From NCBI GenBank assembly GCA_030490835.1, contig CM059972.1:15105764-15169763 (forward strand): a stretch of DNA of 64,000 bases, written 5' to 3'. Numbering within the stretch: position 1 is the stretch's first letter; every line of letters begins with the position of its first letter. The position numbers and the translations under genes were made by a program. The DNA is from Annona cherimola. Its lineage: Eukaryota; Streptophyta; Magnoliopsida; Magnoliales; Annonaceae. Below are positions 23,518 through 34,161 of the stretch, piece by piece. The notes beneath the pieces are model-generated. The model was not told the DNA's origin. It did no database searches and saw only the letters and a program-made list of their open reading frames with translations.

Positions 23518-24855
23518 TTACTGCATAACAAGTGGCACACAGGGGCATTTTCCCTTGCACCATAGTTTATGTCCGTCCGCAATGGAAACAGCAAACTCAG
23601 CCGTCGAATGGATAGGCAGCTGCAGTCTCTCGGCTACATCCACGCTGATGAAGTTATGGGAACTACTGCTATCTATGAGGATAATAACCTCCTGCCCTTT
23701 TATGAAACCCCTAACCTTCATGGAATGTGCCGCAATGGAGCCCGACAATGCATGTAATGAAATTTCAGCCTCCTGGTTGTGCACTACATCTCCCAATTCT
23801 CCTAATTGATCGGGAAAACTCCTATCCTCAGTCTCCAAAATGCACAAGTGTTTCGTGGCGCAAACATGCCCCCTTGTATATTTCTCATCACAAGAATAGC
23901 ATAGCCCTTTCTGTCTTTTCTCTTGTATTTGCTCCAAAGAAAGCTTCTTCACTAAAACACCTCCAGTTCCTTTATTCTCTATTTTCCGGGGAAGAGGATC
24001 TCCGATTGATTCTCCTGCTCCCTGTTTGATCCACGACCTGATTTGCAGGCGTTTGTAATCGATCACTCTGGCAGCCTCAATCACTTCCATGATATTCATT
24101 GATGACGGCTTCATAGCCTCGATCTCTGCCCGAATATCACCCCTGAGTCCCCCTATGAAAGTACTGCACAATAATTTGTCAGTCCAACCCGTGGCACGAT
24201 TATGCAACCTCTCAAACTCCAAGATATAATCATCCAACTTCCCTTTTTGCATGATTTTATACAAGGATCGATCCACATTGACTAAATCAGGCTTACCAAA
24301 CCTTTGCCGAATAGCCATGCAGAATGAGACCCATTGCGCTCCTGGTTGAGTACGATTAAACCATTGCCCCCATGCAATGGCATCGCCATCCAGATGCTGA
24401 AAAGGTATACGTACCTTCTTCCATTCAGGAGTTCCGTAAATATCAAAATAGTTTTCAGCCCTGGCGATCCACGGATTGGGATCCCCCGAGTGGAAAATCG
24501 GAAAATCGATCTTACCGTGTCCCGGCAGATGAGAATGATGTCCCTCGGGCTTGCTATTATGCCAGGTGGATTCCTCCTGTCCGAATCCGGGAGGAATGGA
24601 CGGAGTGTTGTGCAGATCGACGATCGAATCAAGCTTGAGGAGCATAGCTTCATACTGTGCTTTTAAACTGTCGCGTACATCCGCCAATTGCTGTCCAAAG
24701 CTGTCAATGTGACGTTCGTATGCTGCCGATCGCTCCACAGCTTCTCTCTCGATTCGACCAAGTCTCTCTTCTTGACTGGCCTGTGTATTCTGTTGCAGTA
24801 TCAGATCCTGCTCCACACGATTAAGGCGCTCTCCTTGCGTCCCAGCTCCTGGCAT
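23518..24855 (-). pseudogene. Chromovirus gag and start of protease
   Basis: A 445-codon frame begins with an ATG 29 bp inside the 5' LTR and opens with a predicted coiled-coil (repeated ERL.RIE pattern, residues 8-75). The retrotransposon gag core follows at about 115-270. A modified zinc knuckle, CYSCDEKYTRGHVC, lies at 319-332, typical of chromovirus Gag, which packages the RNA. The protease begins near residue 370, but its active site reads LIDSSSSHNF instead of the usual Asp-Ser/Thr-Gly. The frame ends at a TAA inside the protease domain, and the same frame continues after the stop. This is a decayed polyprotein, not a gag with a natural end. Confidence 0.88.
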
Positions 24856-24869
24856 CGTTAGGAAGATCT

Positions 24870-24883
24870 GAGCTTTGATACCT
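24870..24883 (-). other. Primer-binding site, initiator Met tRNA type
   Basis: Directly inside the 5' LTR the minus strand reads AGGTATCAAAGCTC, close to the TGGTATCAGAGC expected for initiator methionine tRNA. Two positions differ, consistent with decay. Confidence 0.75.
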
Positions 24884-25274
24884 TGATAGAATCTAATTGA
24901 AATTTTATTCAGTTATTGAAGAATTCTACAAGTATGTATTTCCGACGATATAGATGAATCGGATATCTTGCTTTACAAGGACAACAAGCAAAAAATGAAA
25001 TACTCTGATATTTGAATCTTTGACAATGAACTCTCCCGCTCTCTGCTTTATTTATAATGCTCCGATCAGTTGCCGCCTCCCACCCGGCTACTCGTTCCCC
25101 TGCTCTTGCTGCACGAGCTTTCTTGTCATGCGTCTAGCCAGGGGTTCTGGGCTCCACCTTGTCCTAGGCCTCAAGGACTCCCTGGGCCTTAAGTAGTAGT
25201 CCCGAGCAACACGGTCCTCTTGAGCCTGGGACTCATCTGGATCTGCGTGGGGTCCATCCTGATGGTCCCTATCA
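24884..25274 (-). repeat. 5' LTR of the Reina-type element
   Basis: 391 bp, starting TGATAGGGACCATC and ending in TCTATCA on the minus strand. A TATA-like TTATAAATAAAGC at about 25,045-25,057 is a plausible promoter core. It is almost identical to 19,987-20,377. Confidence 0.95.
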
Positions 25275-25279
25275 CAGAG

Positions 25280-26583
25280 CCTCTACAATGATGGCACTTA
25301 CCAAAAAATTCGGTTGATTCTTAGATCATGTGAAAGAACCATTTTGATTCCATTTTTTTTTCAACTAAATCTCCAAAGCCATTTTGATAATAATCCAAAA
25401 TTTTTAATCCCCAAAGATGATTCTGATTTGTCTCTACTCTCTTCTGCAAGGTATTTGAAGAAAAAGCCTTTCTACTCACCCAATGCATAATGGAAGACCA
25501 AAGACAATCATTGAAGCACACCAACTTCAAAACATAAAAAATTCTACAAATGCCTTCTTGTTCATAACCCATTCTTAGCAATTATTTTATGTCACTGCCA
25601 TAATTTTAGAAGAAGAGACACAACTGATTTATGCATGAAAACAGTTGCGGGATTCCAATCCAACTCCCCCTAAAAATAAAGCCAAAAAAAAAAGACAAAT
25701 TAATGAGCTTTTGTAGTGCTCTGGCGAATAGACAGTAACATTTGATACAGCATAATAGTAAATGACACATACACATAAAACAGTTGTGAAAATAATCTCT
25801 CTTAAAACAAGTTTTGCACACTTCACCTTTCGGCCTTGAACTTCTACTTTTGAATTTAATATTTTTCTTTGCACACTAGTGAGCTCCCTTAAAACCCTTA
25901 TCAAGTCATCACACTTGTCACCAGTAGCAGTGTACATATTTTGTGCATCATCCTATATAAAACAAAAAATGGACCATGATTTACGTGTTGTTTCCTATGA
26001 CTTGAAGGCAAAATTTCTAACGTTGAACAAGAAGGGTGTCATGTCATGTAGATAAACAAGCTATGAACTGACGGTTCTCAATACATGAGAGAGATCTAAA
26101 TGCTCCTAACAACTATAAATCCAAAACAATAAGTTTCTTAGAACCCTGCCAACTGAAAAATCAAAAAATTAACCAAACCACAATGGGCTGGCTTGACATT
26201 GTTTAGTATTGTCTGTGAACATTGACTTCGGACAACAATGATAGACTACAATGTAGAATTTTGCATCACTCGATTTGAAAAGATAAATTTTTTGGAAAAG
26301 ATAAATCTCATGTGGATTTTACAGTTTGAATTGTGAACTATGAAAATCCATTCACTCTATTGTGTGTTTTGGATGGCAGCAGGCAGCAATAATTAGCCTC
26401 TCCTTCTCCACATTTGCTCATCATTAGTGTAAAAATAGAGAAATCCATCCATAAAAATCCAGAATTACAAGGAAGAATAACATCACAAGGAATCCGACCA
26501 TCAGAATCCAGAGTAACAAAAAATAAAAAGTCAGAACTGAGCAAACAGCAGACAAGGAAACCGAGAAGGAAAGGGCGGCATAC
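25280..26583. other. AUG2 introns 1 and 2 (retrotransposon-distal parts)
   Basis: Intron sequence on both sides of exon block 2. No second gene is recognised. Minus-strand frames of 70-110 codons here are intron or exon-overlap frames. Confidence 0.55.
25827..25952 (-). pseudogene. AUG2: AUG2 pseudogene, exon block 2
   Basis: 126 bp, 42 codons, preceded by TATATAG and followed by a GTGAAG donor. The protein reads from DDAQNMYTATGDKCDD to KVEVQGRK and is uninterrupted. It is the N-terminal helical part of the subunit. Confidence 0.85.
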
Positions 26584-26720
26584 ATGTTGGTTTATGGTGG
26601 CAATGGGAGTGGAGGAGGGGGCAGGAGGAACAAAGAAGCCCAGATCAGAAGCAACGGCGAGGGCGTTGGCCATGCCAACGAGTCACCGGAGAGACTTCTT
26701 CCCAAGCCAGCTCACATTGC
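26584..26720 (-). pseudogene. AUG2: AUG2 pseudogene, exon block 1
   Basis: The reading frame gives SWLGKKSLR, a TGA stop at 26,683-26,685, then LVGMANALAVASDLGFF and a proline/serine tail ending at a GTATGC donor (26,583 down). The stop replaces a position that is an arginine codon in the family (CGA to TGA is the simplest change). No ATG lies in frame upstream: the sequence runs straight into a MITE at about 26,731, so the original start codon is gone. The ATG at 26,673 could still start a shorter product. Confidence 0.8.
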
Positions 26721-26730
26721 TGCTGCTCAA

Positions 26731-27245
26731 GTGATAAAATTTTTGATGAAAAATTTATATAATTTTTTTTTAAAATAAAAAAATTGATGAGATATAATAT
26801 GAGTAATAATAAGGAGTAAAAAGAATAAAGTTAAAATAGATAGGTTAAATGTATAGGTAGTTGTATAAAAATGATTAAAAAGTAGGTATTTATACAGAAA
26901 GAAGTGAAAAAATAATTAAAAAATAGGATAACTGTGGCAAGTAAAAAGTTTTAAATTAAAAAATTTTAGTTTGAAATATTTTTTGTGTAAACGAATACAC
27001 CATAAAACTTTTCAATCTCCATAACTATCCTATTTTTTAATTATTTTTTATATCTTCTTATACAACTATTCTAATTTCTAATTGTTTATATACAATTACC
27101 CATATAATTAACCTATCTATTTTAACTTTATTTTCTTTACTTCTCATCATTATTCCTACCATATCACATCATTCTCTTCAAATTCAAAAAAATTTATACT
27201 AAAATCTTTTCATTAAAAAGTTTTATCACTTCCTAAGCACACCCT
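26731..27245. mobile_element. Two Tourist-like MITEs head to head, forming a ~500-bp palindrome
   Basis: 26,731-27,000 is a family-T copy in plus orientation and 27,001-27,245 a second copy in minus orientation. They meet at AACGAATACACCATAAAAC. Outer words are GATAAAATTTTTGATG and the inverted AAAAGTTTTATCACTTCC. The left copy lacks its terminal GGGTGTGTTTGG, and the AUG2 start codon is missing at the same junction, so a deletion probably removed both. It sits where the AUG2 promoter should be. Confidence 0.78.
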
Positions 27246-30200
27246 TAGTTTCGCTCCTCGTTCGACAGCTGAATCCACACTGCAAAATAGGAATTATAAT
27301 AGTCTCTAATATTGGCGAATTAATTAGATAAATGGCACAATTTATAGCATCTGATTCTCTATGTTTATCTAGAGGATCACGACTTCCTGTTGAAGTTAAC
27401 CTAACTACAACCAAAATTATGAAATCTACCCAAAAAACATTACAATTTAAATCCTTTTAGCTGAAATGATGGACTAAAAGAAATATTGGGTAAATATTGA
27501 TTTTAAACCTCGTACAAATAAACGTATATCAGATAATGCAATTGAGTATACTTTGAATGCGATTTTTTTCCAGATTCATGTTGTGCTTTCCTGACAATGT
27601 GGTTAGGTAAATGGGTTGGTTTTGGTTGGGGTTTGTCAACTTGCGACCTAAAATATGACCCCGACCAGCCAACCCACTCAAATCGTTAAACCCATCCAAA
27701 CCATTAACCCCCTAGCCCATCCCTTACCTTTCTCTTTTCAACCCTGAAGGTCATGACTAATGAGACTAGTAGTCTAGATTAGGGATAAGAATTGGGGCAG
27801 ATAACCCTTTTTGCTACGTAAAATCAACATTTTTATGACCTAAAATAGGAATGGGTTTAGATGGGTTGACCATGCTCCAACCTCAAAAAATTATCACTCG
27901 CTCCTCCTATATTCATTTATTAAAAGTGTATTTTTAAATTTTCTTCTCATTTTCTCTCAAAATTCTCACATTATTTATTATTAATTATATCATTAATACA
28001 AGAATCAATATATATACATCTCTTATGCATAATTCTAGTTTTTTCATTTTTTCGATATTTTGAAAAAACTAGCAAAAAATTACTATTATTTTGGAAAAAT
28101 ATTTTTAAAATATCAAAATTCATTCTAAATGAAATATATTTCGTTAACATATTTTAAAAAAGTTTCACTATATTTATTCATGTTTTATTTTAGTAACGAT
28201 GTTTACTTTTATTAATTAGTAAAATATTGATACATATAACATTTAAATTTAATATAAATGTGTCTATGTTTAATAGGTGTATAAATTTTTAAAATCACCT
28301 TGCTTGATACGTAGTCTTGAGATTGATTCGAAATTTATCTCGAGGCCTATTAAAAAAAACAAAGATTAAACCAACTTTGCCTCGAACCTTAAAATTCATA
28401 CATCAATGTAATATTATCTAAGGAAAATCCATTTAACTGAAAAACCTAGTCATACTATTGATTATTAAAAAATAAATATCTTGCAAGATTTATATTAATG
28501 ATATTTTAAAATAATTTCTGCAAAGACCTTATTTTGAACATGTAGGCTAAATTAAAAATTTATTTCATTAAGAACATGTATTTTCTATCCTTCTTATTTG
28601 CAATTAAAAATTCAAGCCTACCCAAGGCTATTAGTATTTGATCATGGATTTGAGGCATAAGTTTTAACGTGTATCATCTTGAATTCTTGGGCACGTAACA
28701 TTTGCACATCTGAATCATGTATGTTACTTAGTATACGGCTTAGATTCAAGCTCATGCATGATCGTCGGATGTAGGTTCATGGTATAAATAAACTTAAATA
28801 GTGCTAAAAAATCATAAGATGCACCAGCTTATAAAATCAAACCATGCCGTTTAGACTCAAGCTTGTACATGACTGGCATCTATGGTTTCACCCATTAGAG
28901 CTTAATAACTTCAAATTTCCTCTTATTTAAATGTAAATTAACTTGTATAATGCACAAAAATTCGTGAAATGCAAAAGCTCTATGAGTATTAAAGCTTGGA
29001 ATAATATGGAAAAATCATTAACCATATACACCTCGTGAATTTAGCGACGAAAGACATATTTATGGAACTTAATGAAAATCGATTTTCATGCCACTATTTA
29101 GGATTGTGTCCACCATTAGAGTTGGATTAAATTCATTTAGCATTTATATATTGCATAATTAGCATTATAACACATGATTCTTGCACGAAACTCCACCAGT
29201 AGCTTGGATTTATCCCAGTATATGGCTATGGCCAAGGATTCACGAACTTTGGGGCTTGACTCATTTAATTATCTCTCTTGTTAAACTCGGATATACTTGT
29301 ATAGCATGGGAAAAATCATAAAATATTCTCTTGGTTAGATTGCTTATATCTTACATTAGATTTGCTTGCATGTTTGAAAATGAGAAAACCTCAAATTTAC
29401 AAACCCATATTCTTCTCCATATGCCCCTGCCAGAGATGGGTTTATGGATTAAAGCTTGAATCGGGCTTAGATTCATCCCAAAAACATGTAGAAATTTCAA
29501 ATTTGGATAAATCCCTAGCATGCGTCATTGAAACCCTAGAGATTAGGGATGAGATCTTTCACTCACCTCACTGTTGGCAATCGGGATAGCTTTCCTCTCA
29601 TTTCCAGCATTGGACGGCGACTCCCGGCGGCTCGTTGGTCGTCTCTGATGATGACTGCCGCCGGCAACCCATCTCTCCCTCCCCTCCCTTGTCGAATGGG
29701 AACGCAAAAAGCAAACCCCTTCTGCTTCAATTTGGTAGTCCGCACGTGCACCGTCACACGTGGACTCCTTTTTTTAATATATATATATAGATATACACAC
29801 ACATTTATATACTCATTAAAAAAATTACCAATAAAAAAATTTGTATAAAACCTTGCCCAGCCGTTGCATCATTTATTGTAATCACTTGCCTGTATTAAAT
29901 AGCTTACGCTGAATTATTTACCATGCATGCTAATTAATTTAATATTTCTAGATCAATTACAATACCTTTCAAAATCTTGAAATTTTATTCCAACAAACTA
30001 ATTTTGAATTTCTCTTAGCTTTTATTTTACTTTCTTGCATGCGTTTGAGGCCATTAGATAATTATTTAAAACTCATGCATCAAATAGCTTAAAATGTTTC
30101 ATTAAATTAAAAATACTGTCCGTGGTTTATCGTCATTTTCTTGAGTTTAATATTTTTTTGAAAAAATAACATACATATACATAATATTGCATAATATAAT

Positions 30201-30700
30201 ATGATTTAAAATTTTTCCCATCGTAATATTCTTCGACGGCCACATGTATGTATTCAATTGTTTAATCTTATTAAACTTAATACCCAGAATAATTGAAATT
30301 TAATATTTTACAGTTAATCATGGTACCTTGCATTTTGCAATTTACTTGCAACTCCTTTAAATTTTCTTGCATTTTTTCTTTTTCTTTTAATAATTTTAAG
30401 CCTTTATTTTAATATTTAATTTCTTGAATTAAATAGTCTAAAAGATGTGCATGATTTTAAAAGAATGTTCAAGCAGGGCAGATTGTATTGAGTGATTATA
30501 CTTTTTTCCGCCATGACCACCTTCATGCTGTGCTTCATTGGGACTTTCCCTACACTCACCATGTGGGTGAAAAGCAAGACCAGTGGTTTTTGTGTCCTCG
30601 ATGTGAAGACTTTTGTGCTGTATTATATTTCGTCTATCTGCTATCCATCCCAGTTTTTGGAGGACCGCTAGTGTTTTACGACCAGCAAATGCATAAAAAT
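27246..30700. other. AT-rich intergenic DNA
   Basis: No gene is recognised. 27,595-27,895 has repeated GGGTT/AACCC words, as in the hAT-like elements, and may be a worn copy. 28,600-29,500 is unusually rich in short direct phrases (GCTTAGATTCA, CATAAGATG) but without clear repeat structure. 29,575-29,760 is GC-richer with a 99-codon frame of no known family. An (AT)n run lies at about 29,777-29,790. 30,466-30,740 contains moderately complex sequence open on both strands, which may be the lost upstream part of the PAI pseudogene. Confidence 0.4.
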
Positions 30701-30753
30701 GCCCCATTTTCAGGTTTCCTGATAGGTCGGATGTGCTCAACAAGAGGTAAGAT

Positions 30754-31052
30754 GAACTTGAGTACAATTCAACTGAATCATCACCTACTCAAGAGAACAT
30801 TAGGCTTATCCTTTAGCAAAGATATGTGGTATTAGATCAGCTGAAGATGCAGCAATGGCTGCCGAAGCTGGTGCTAGGGTGATTGGAATGATGATTTGGC
30901 CCAAGTCAAAGCGTTCGGTATCTATTTCAGTTGCAAAAGAAATCTCAAAAATTGCAAGAGAGTATGGTGCAGACCCTGTTGAGGTGTGTGTAGATGATGA
31001 TTCGGAGACAATTTTGAGAGCTGCTAATGCATCAAATCTTGAGTTTGTGTAG
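30754..31052 (+). pseudogene. PAI pseudogene, exon block 1
   Basis: 30,754-30,809 reads ELEYNSTESSPTQENIRL in one frame. From 30,810 the family sequence continues one base out of frame with PLAKICGIRSAED and runs unbroken to ANASNLEFV. The next codon is TAG at 31,050, where the family has Gln (CAG). Confidence 0.83.
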
Positions 31053-31438
31053 ACAGATATTCTTCAACCTTAGAAATGCAGCAGTCGACCATGAGACAGA
31101 ACTCCAGGTTATTCTTTTGGTGGTCCAGGCATGTGCCATTGACAAATCCCATTTGTCCCGTACTTTCTTGCCCATAGATTAGAGAAAATGAGAGTCAAAG
31201 GCTTCAGCCAGTGAGGAAATATTAATGTCCTTTTTTCATCACCTTATGATCAGACAACATGGTTTAGGGAGAGTGGCACATTCAAGGTCCGAACCATCAA
31301 GGGAAGGGCACACATCTATGGGCACTCATCCAACTCATGCAAAATAGTACTCTGCTCCTACCGTCCTACTTTTCAGGATACTTGCAGGGGAACCGATCTC
31401 CTGCACCCGGTGCCTGCTCCCGGGCGCATATATCTAAT

Positions 31439-31600
31439 TTTTTTTTTTTTTTTTTTTAAATTTCATAAACTTGTTAGCCCAAGTGTAGTTAACATGTGTA
31501 TAAATTTTTACTATTTTTGGATATTTTTAGATATTTATTTTTTATTTTTGAAAATCAATAACATTTTAGTAATTTAAAATTACCTACTTGTTAGTGCAGC
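31439..31600. mobile_element. Half copy of palindromic MITE, family P
   Basis: Poly-T followed by TTTACTATTTTTGGATAT and AACATTTTAGTAATTTAAAA matches one arm of the family. It is preceded by CCTGCACCCGGTGCCTG, a GC-rich terminal word comparable to the CACC-rich ends of the copies at 12,983 and 62,640. Confidence 0.5.
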
Positions 31601-31637
31601 ACGATGCTAGTGTTCATGGAAAAATTGTGGATGCCAG

Positions 31638-31794
31638 CTTCATGGGAGTGGATCCAGAGCTGGCTCTGCTACGACACGGTCAAATAATATACGTGCTACA
31701 TGCTATTGCTAACGGAAATCCACTCACAGATTACTAAAGATGATAATTCTCTAGTTGGTTAGCTTCCGGTACTGGATAGTGCAACAGGCGGAAG
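31638..31794 (+). pseudogene. PAI pseudogene, exon block 2
   Basis: It begins after a GATGCCAG acceptor with LHGSGSRA. It then shifts to another frame for LALLRHGQIIYVLHA, then again for QITKDDNSLVG, a TAG at 31,760, and LPVLDSATGG. It ends at a GTAACA donor. The first half of the preceding intron contains half of a palindromic MITE (31,439-31,600). Confidence 0.8.
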
Positions 31795-32469
31795 GTAACA
31801 TACTTCTTACATGTCTTCTGTTAATGATGGTGTTGCATATTTAAGCTTCTACTTGCATGAATATTGGGATGATGATCACTGCGATTTTGATCCTTTATGC
31901 CACAGATGCATCATCTTAGATTATCAGTTTTTTGGTGGCTCTAGTGATAGGTGATATCTATTGGTAGTTGGGCTGGATTTCTGTTCCACTCTGCTAAGAA
32001 GTCCATTTCGCTAAGTTTAAGAATGGCCCATTGTCATCTTCTTTTGTCCTATTGCAATTACCCATTTTTCTCTTCCTCGGGACAAACATCGATTTTTACA
32101 GGTCAAAAGCACGTAGCCTGATATAGACTATAGGGCTGGAATATTCTTCGAAGTCTGCACACTTTATTTTAGAGCTTCAACGGCTTAACTAGACCTTGAA
32201 TGTTCTTCAAGGTATGCAGGTTTTGACCATTCTTCAACATCGGCACATAAGGCATCACTAATATTTTATTATGCGATTCAAAAGCATGCCTGATTTCTTA
32301 AATCTTAGTCCCAGGCACCATACCTTGGACTTGGAATTGAAAGGCCTTCTTTCTATTTTCCATCGATTTTATTTCACCGCAATTACATCCGATCCAAGTA
32401 ATTATTAGCTTTTGATTTAATTGCATCTTAATGACGCCAACTTTTTATTTTGGGATTCCTATTGAATTC

Positions 32470-33311
32470 TTTTGTTTTTTTTTTTTTTTTGCATTTTACT
32501 TTTAACTTTGCATATTTGCATTTTAAAATCTGAAGATTGGTTATTTGCATTGTAAACTATGAAAACTTTAGTTCCTTTGTATTTTTAACTTTGACCCGTA
32601 ACAACATTAAAAACTATCATTAATCTGCGTAAAATGTCGTAAATATCTTTTAATAGTTTTTTTAAAAAAGAAAATTCTTTTGCATTTTAAACTTTTTTTT
32701 TTTATGAGAAGGATCCAGCCCTATCCCAGCTCGCTTTCATTTTGAAAGGCGGGATGGGACGAGTGGTCCAAATAATGCATTGCCAAAAAGTTATCTGTAC
32801 AAATGTTTGCCAAGATGGCTTGGGGGGGTTATCCTACCAAACATACTAATCCAAAAAAGAAACTGACACAAAATTGGCTAAGGAATGAGTAGTCATGTTT
32901 CCTTGCCGTAATACGTGATGAGCCGATATATGAGATGAAGTAGACAAAATAGCTTTGATCTCCGTCACAACAAAACCCGCCGGTAAGGTAACTGTAGAGT
33001 CTGTCGACAAGTAGTTGAATAGGAGAAGTGAGTCAGTTTCAATCTGCACTTGGTTTTATTTTTGGAGGTTGAAGCTCCCACGACATCTTCATTTCTAATA
33101 CAGATTTGTATTTTCCTTTTTTGAAAAAAAATATTAGAAGATATTTACCACGTTTTGATAGATTATCAGCAATTTTAACATTATTATATGTTAGTTTTTA
33201 AAATGCAAATGAACCAAAGTTTTTAAGATATAAAATGCGAACAGCCAAACTTGAGGATGTTTAAAATGTAAATATACAAAGTTAAAGAATTTAAAATGCA
33301 AAAAAAAAAAG
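32470..33311. mobile_element. MULE with tandem-unit TIRs in the PAI intron, carrying an RNase H fragment
   Basis: The left end (TTTTGCATTTTACTTTTAAC and following units) and the inverted right end (TTTGCATTTTAAATTCTTTA and following units) are each about 130 bp and built of ~30-bp units with TTTGCATTTTAAA cores. Flanks TTGAATTCT and TTAAATTCC match at 7 of 9 positions, which fits an aged 9-bp target duplication. The interior (about 32,740-33,060) is GC-richer and encodes part of an RNase H-like domain on the minus strand. Confidence 0.7.
32846..33055 (-). pseudogene. RNase H-like (RVT_3 type) fragment
   Basis: The minus strand reads QIETDSLLLFNYLSTDST, TEIKAILS and HHVLRQGNMTTHSLANF. This is the second half of the RNase H-like domain found in plant non-LTR retroelements and in domesticated plant RNase H proteins. 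One catalytic Asp (ETDS) is present; the last one, usually in ADALA, is His here (THSLA). The domain lacks its N-terminal part, so the fragment cannot be active. It lies entirely inside the MULE and is best explained as captured cargo. Confidence 0.7.
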
Positions 33312-33364
33312 CTTAAATTCCTGCTCGCATTTGCATGCTTGAACAATGTTTCATGTGGTTACAG

Positions 33365-33593
33365 CGGCAAAGCTTTCGACTGCAAGAAGTTTGAATTACC
33401 AGCAGTGAGAAGCAAAAATAGATGGTTTTTGGCTGGTGGGATCCATAGTGAGAATGTCCAGGAGGCCATTGAAACTCTTAGGCCAGATAGTGTGGATGTG
33501 AGCAGCAGGATCTGTGCCTCGGATGGCGTCTGTAAGAATCCATCCAAGATATTGTGCTTCATGAATACGGTAAAATCAGCAAAGCTGTTGTGA
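33365..33593 (+). pseudogene. PAI pseudogene, exon block 3 (C-terminus)
   Basis: After GTGGTTACAG the frame completes the Ser codon split across the intron and reads GKAFDCKKFELPAVRSK, then FLAGGIHSENVQEAIE and VDVSSRICASDGV, to a TGA at 33,591. It is the usual C-terminal end of PAI, complete and uninterrupted. The Arg in SSRIC sits in the phosphate-binding loop, where Gly is conserved. Confidence 0.88.
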
Positions 33594-34161
33594 GTGATGG
33601 TGCATAGTCCAATAAAATTATGGAAAATCCGTTGTCATGTCACCTTATTTGCTTCAATTATTAAGGAGCAAACATCCACGCCTTCATTAATTTCACCATG
33701 AACTGGTGATGTAAGCTCCCTTGCTCGCTACTGGTTTATCCATGTGAATTTGAGGAGTGGGGAAAACGAGGACTAGGCCCATTTTCTTTTTAAAAAAAAT
33801 AAAATAAAAAAAATACTAATCTCTAAATGTTTAGTCTCTAAAATACTAATATTGGCACATCGGCCGGGTGTTGGTATTTAAAAATTGCTCTGTATTTCTC
33901 AGCCTGCATCTTTCAGGGGGATGAAAACACGTGCCTCTGAGAATAGAAAAAGCCGGTTTGCGGTGGGACAGATTTTCTGACACTCACCTCCAAAGTTTCT
34001 TGATTCTATATTAGGTAGAGAGGCTGAGAAGGTGGAATTAGTTTTGATGTTTGGAGTTTATGGGGATGTTTTCATAAGTTCACATGTACTTTAAAATAAT
34101 AATATTTACTTTACTCAATGGCCTTTTTTTAACATGCCGTAGGCAAACGGAACTATAGTAG
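33594..34161. other. PAI downstream flank
   Basis: No gene is recognised. The end of this stretch, AGTAG at 34,157-34,161, is the left target-site duplication of the following retrotransposon. Confidence 0.6.

Larger units (their letters stand above)
19987..25274 (-). mobile_element. Ty3/gypsy chromovirus, probably Reina clade, decayed
   Basis: The 5,288-bp element has 391-bp LTRs (TG...CA ends) and a perfect 5-bp target duplication CAGAG (19,982-19,986 and 25,275-25,279). In minus orientation the order is LTR, PBS, gag with zinc knuckle, protease, reverse transcriptase, RNase H, integrase, chromodomain, LTR. Short LTRs, the compact size and a C-terminal chromodomain point to the Reina clade. 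About six differences separate the LTRs (roughly 98.5% identity), so insertion is recent, yet the coding region has at least six in-frame stops and two frameshifts. The active-site positions of protease and RT are also altered. It lies in an intron of the AUG2 pseudogene, in the same orientation. Confidence 0.93.
14051..26720 (-). pseudogene. AUG2: AUGMIN subunit 2 (HAUS2-like) pseudogene
   Basis: Six exon blocks in the correct order on the minus strand encode a recognisable plant AUGMIN subunit 2. This subunit belongs to the augmin complex, which recruits gamma-tubulin to existing spindle and cortical microtubules so that new ones branch off. The first block contains ANALAVASDLGFFVPP, then come [63 protein letters not shown] and VALASCTRYFETMSAMRE. 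Identity rests on my memory of the plant family. The copy is broken: the conserved start Met is missing, an in-frame TGA interrupts block 1, the acceptor of block 4 reads TG instead of AG, and there are three frameshifts in or at block 6, whose end is also tandemly duplicated. A 5.3-kb retrotransposon sits in the intron between blocks 2 and 3. I infer an inactive duplicate, with a working copy elsewhere in the genome. Confidence 0.88.
30754..33593 (+). pseudogene. Phosphoribosylanthranilate isomerase (PAI) pseudogene
   Basis: Three exon blocks in order match plant PAI (TRP1 family), the plastid enzyme that isomerises N-(5-phosphoribosyl)anthranilate in tryptophan synthesis. Block 1 has PLAKICGIRSAEDAAM and IGMMIWPKSKRSVS, block 2 QLHGSGSRA, IIYVLHA and LDSATGG, block 3 FLAGGIHSENVQEAIETL and VDVSSRICASDGV. 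The active-site Cys in KICGI and Asp in LDSATGG are still visible. Lesions are a frameshift just before PLAKIC, TAG at the end of block 1, at least two frameshifts and a TAG in block 2, and Arg in place of the conserved Gly in DVSSGI. The splice junction between blocks 2 and 3 still joins in frame. No clear transit peptide remains. A MULE occupies the last intron. Tandem or dispersed PAI copies are known in plants; here I infer a dead duplicate. Confidence 0.87.
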
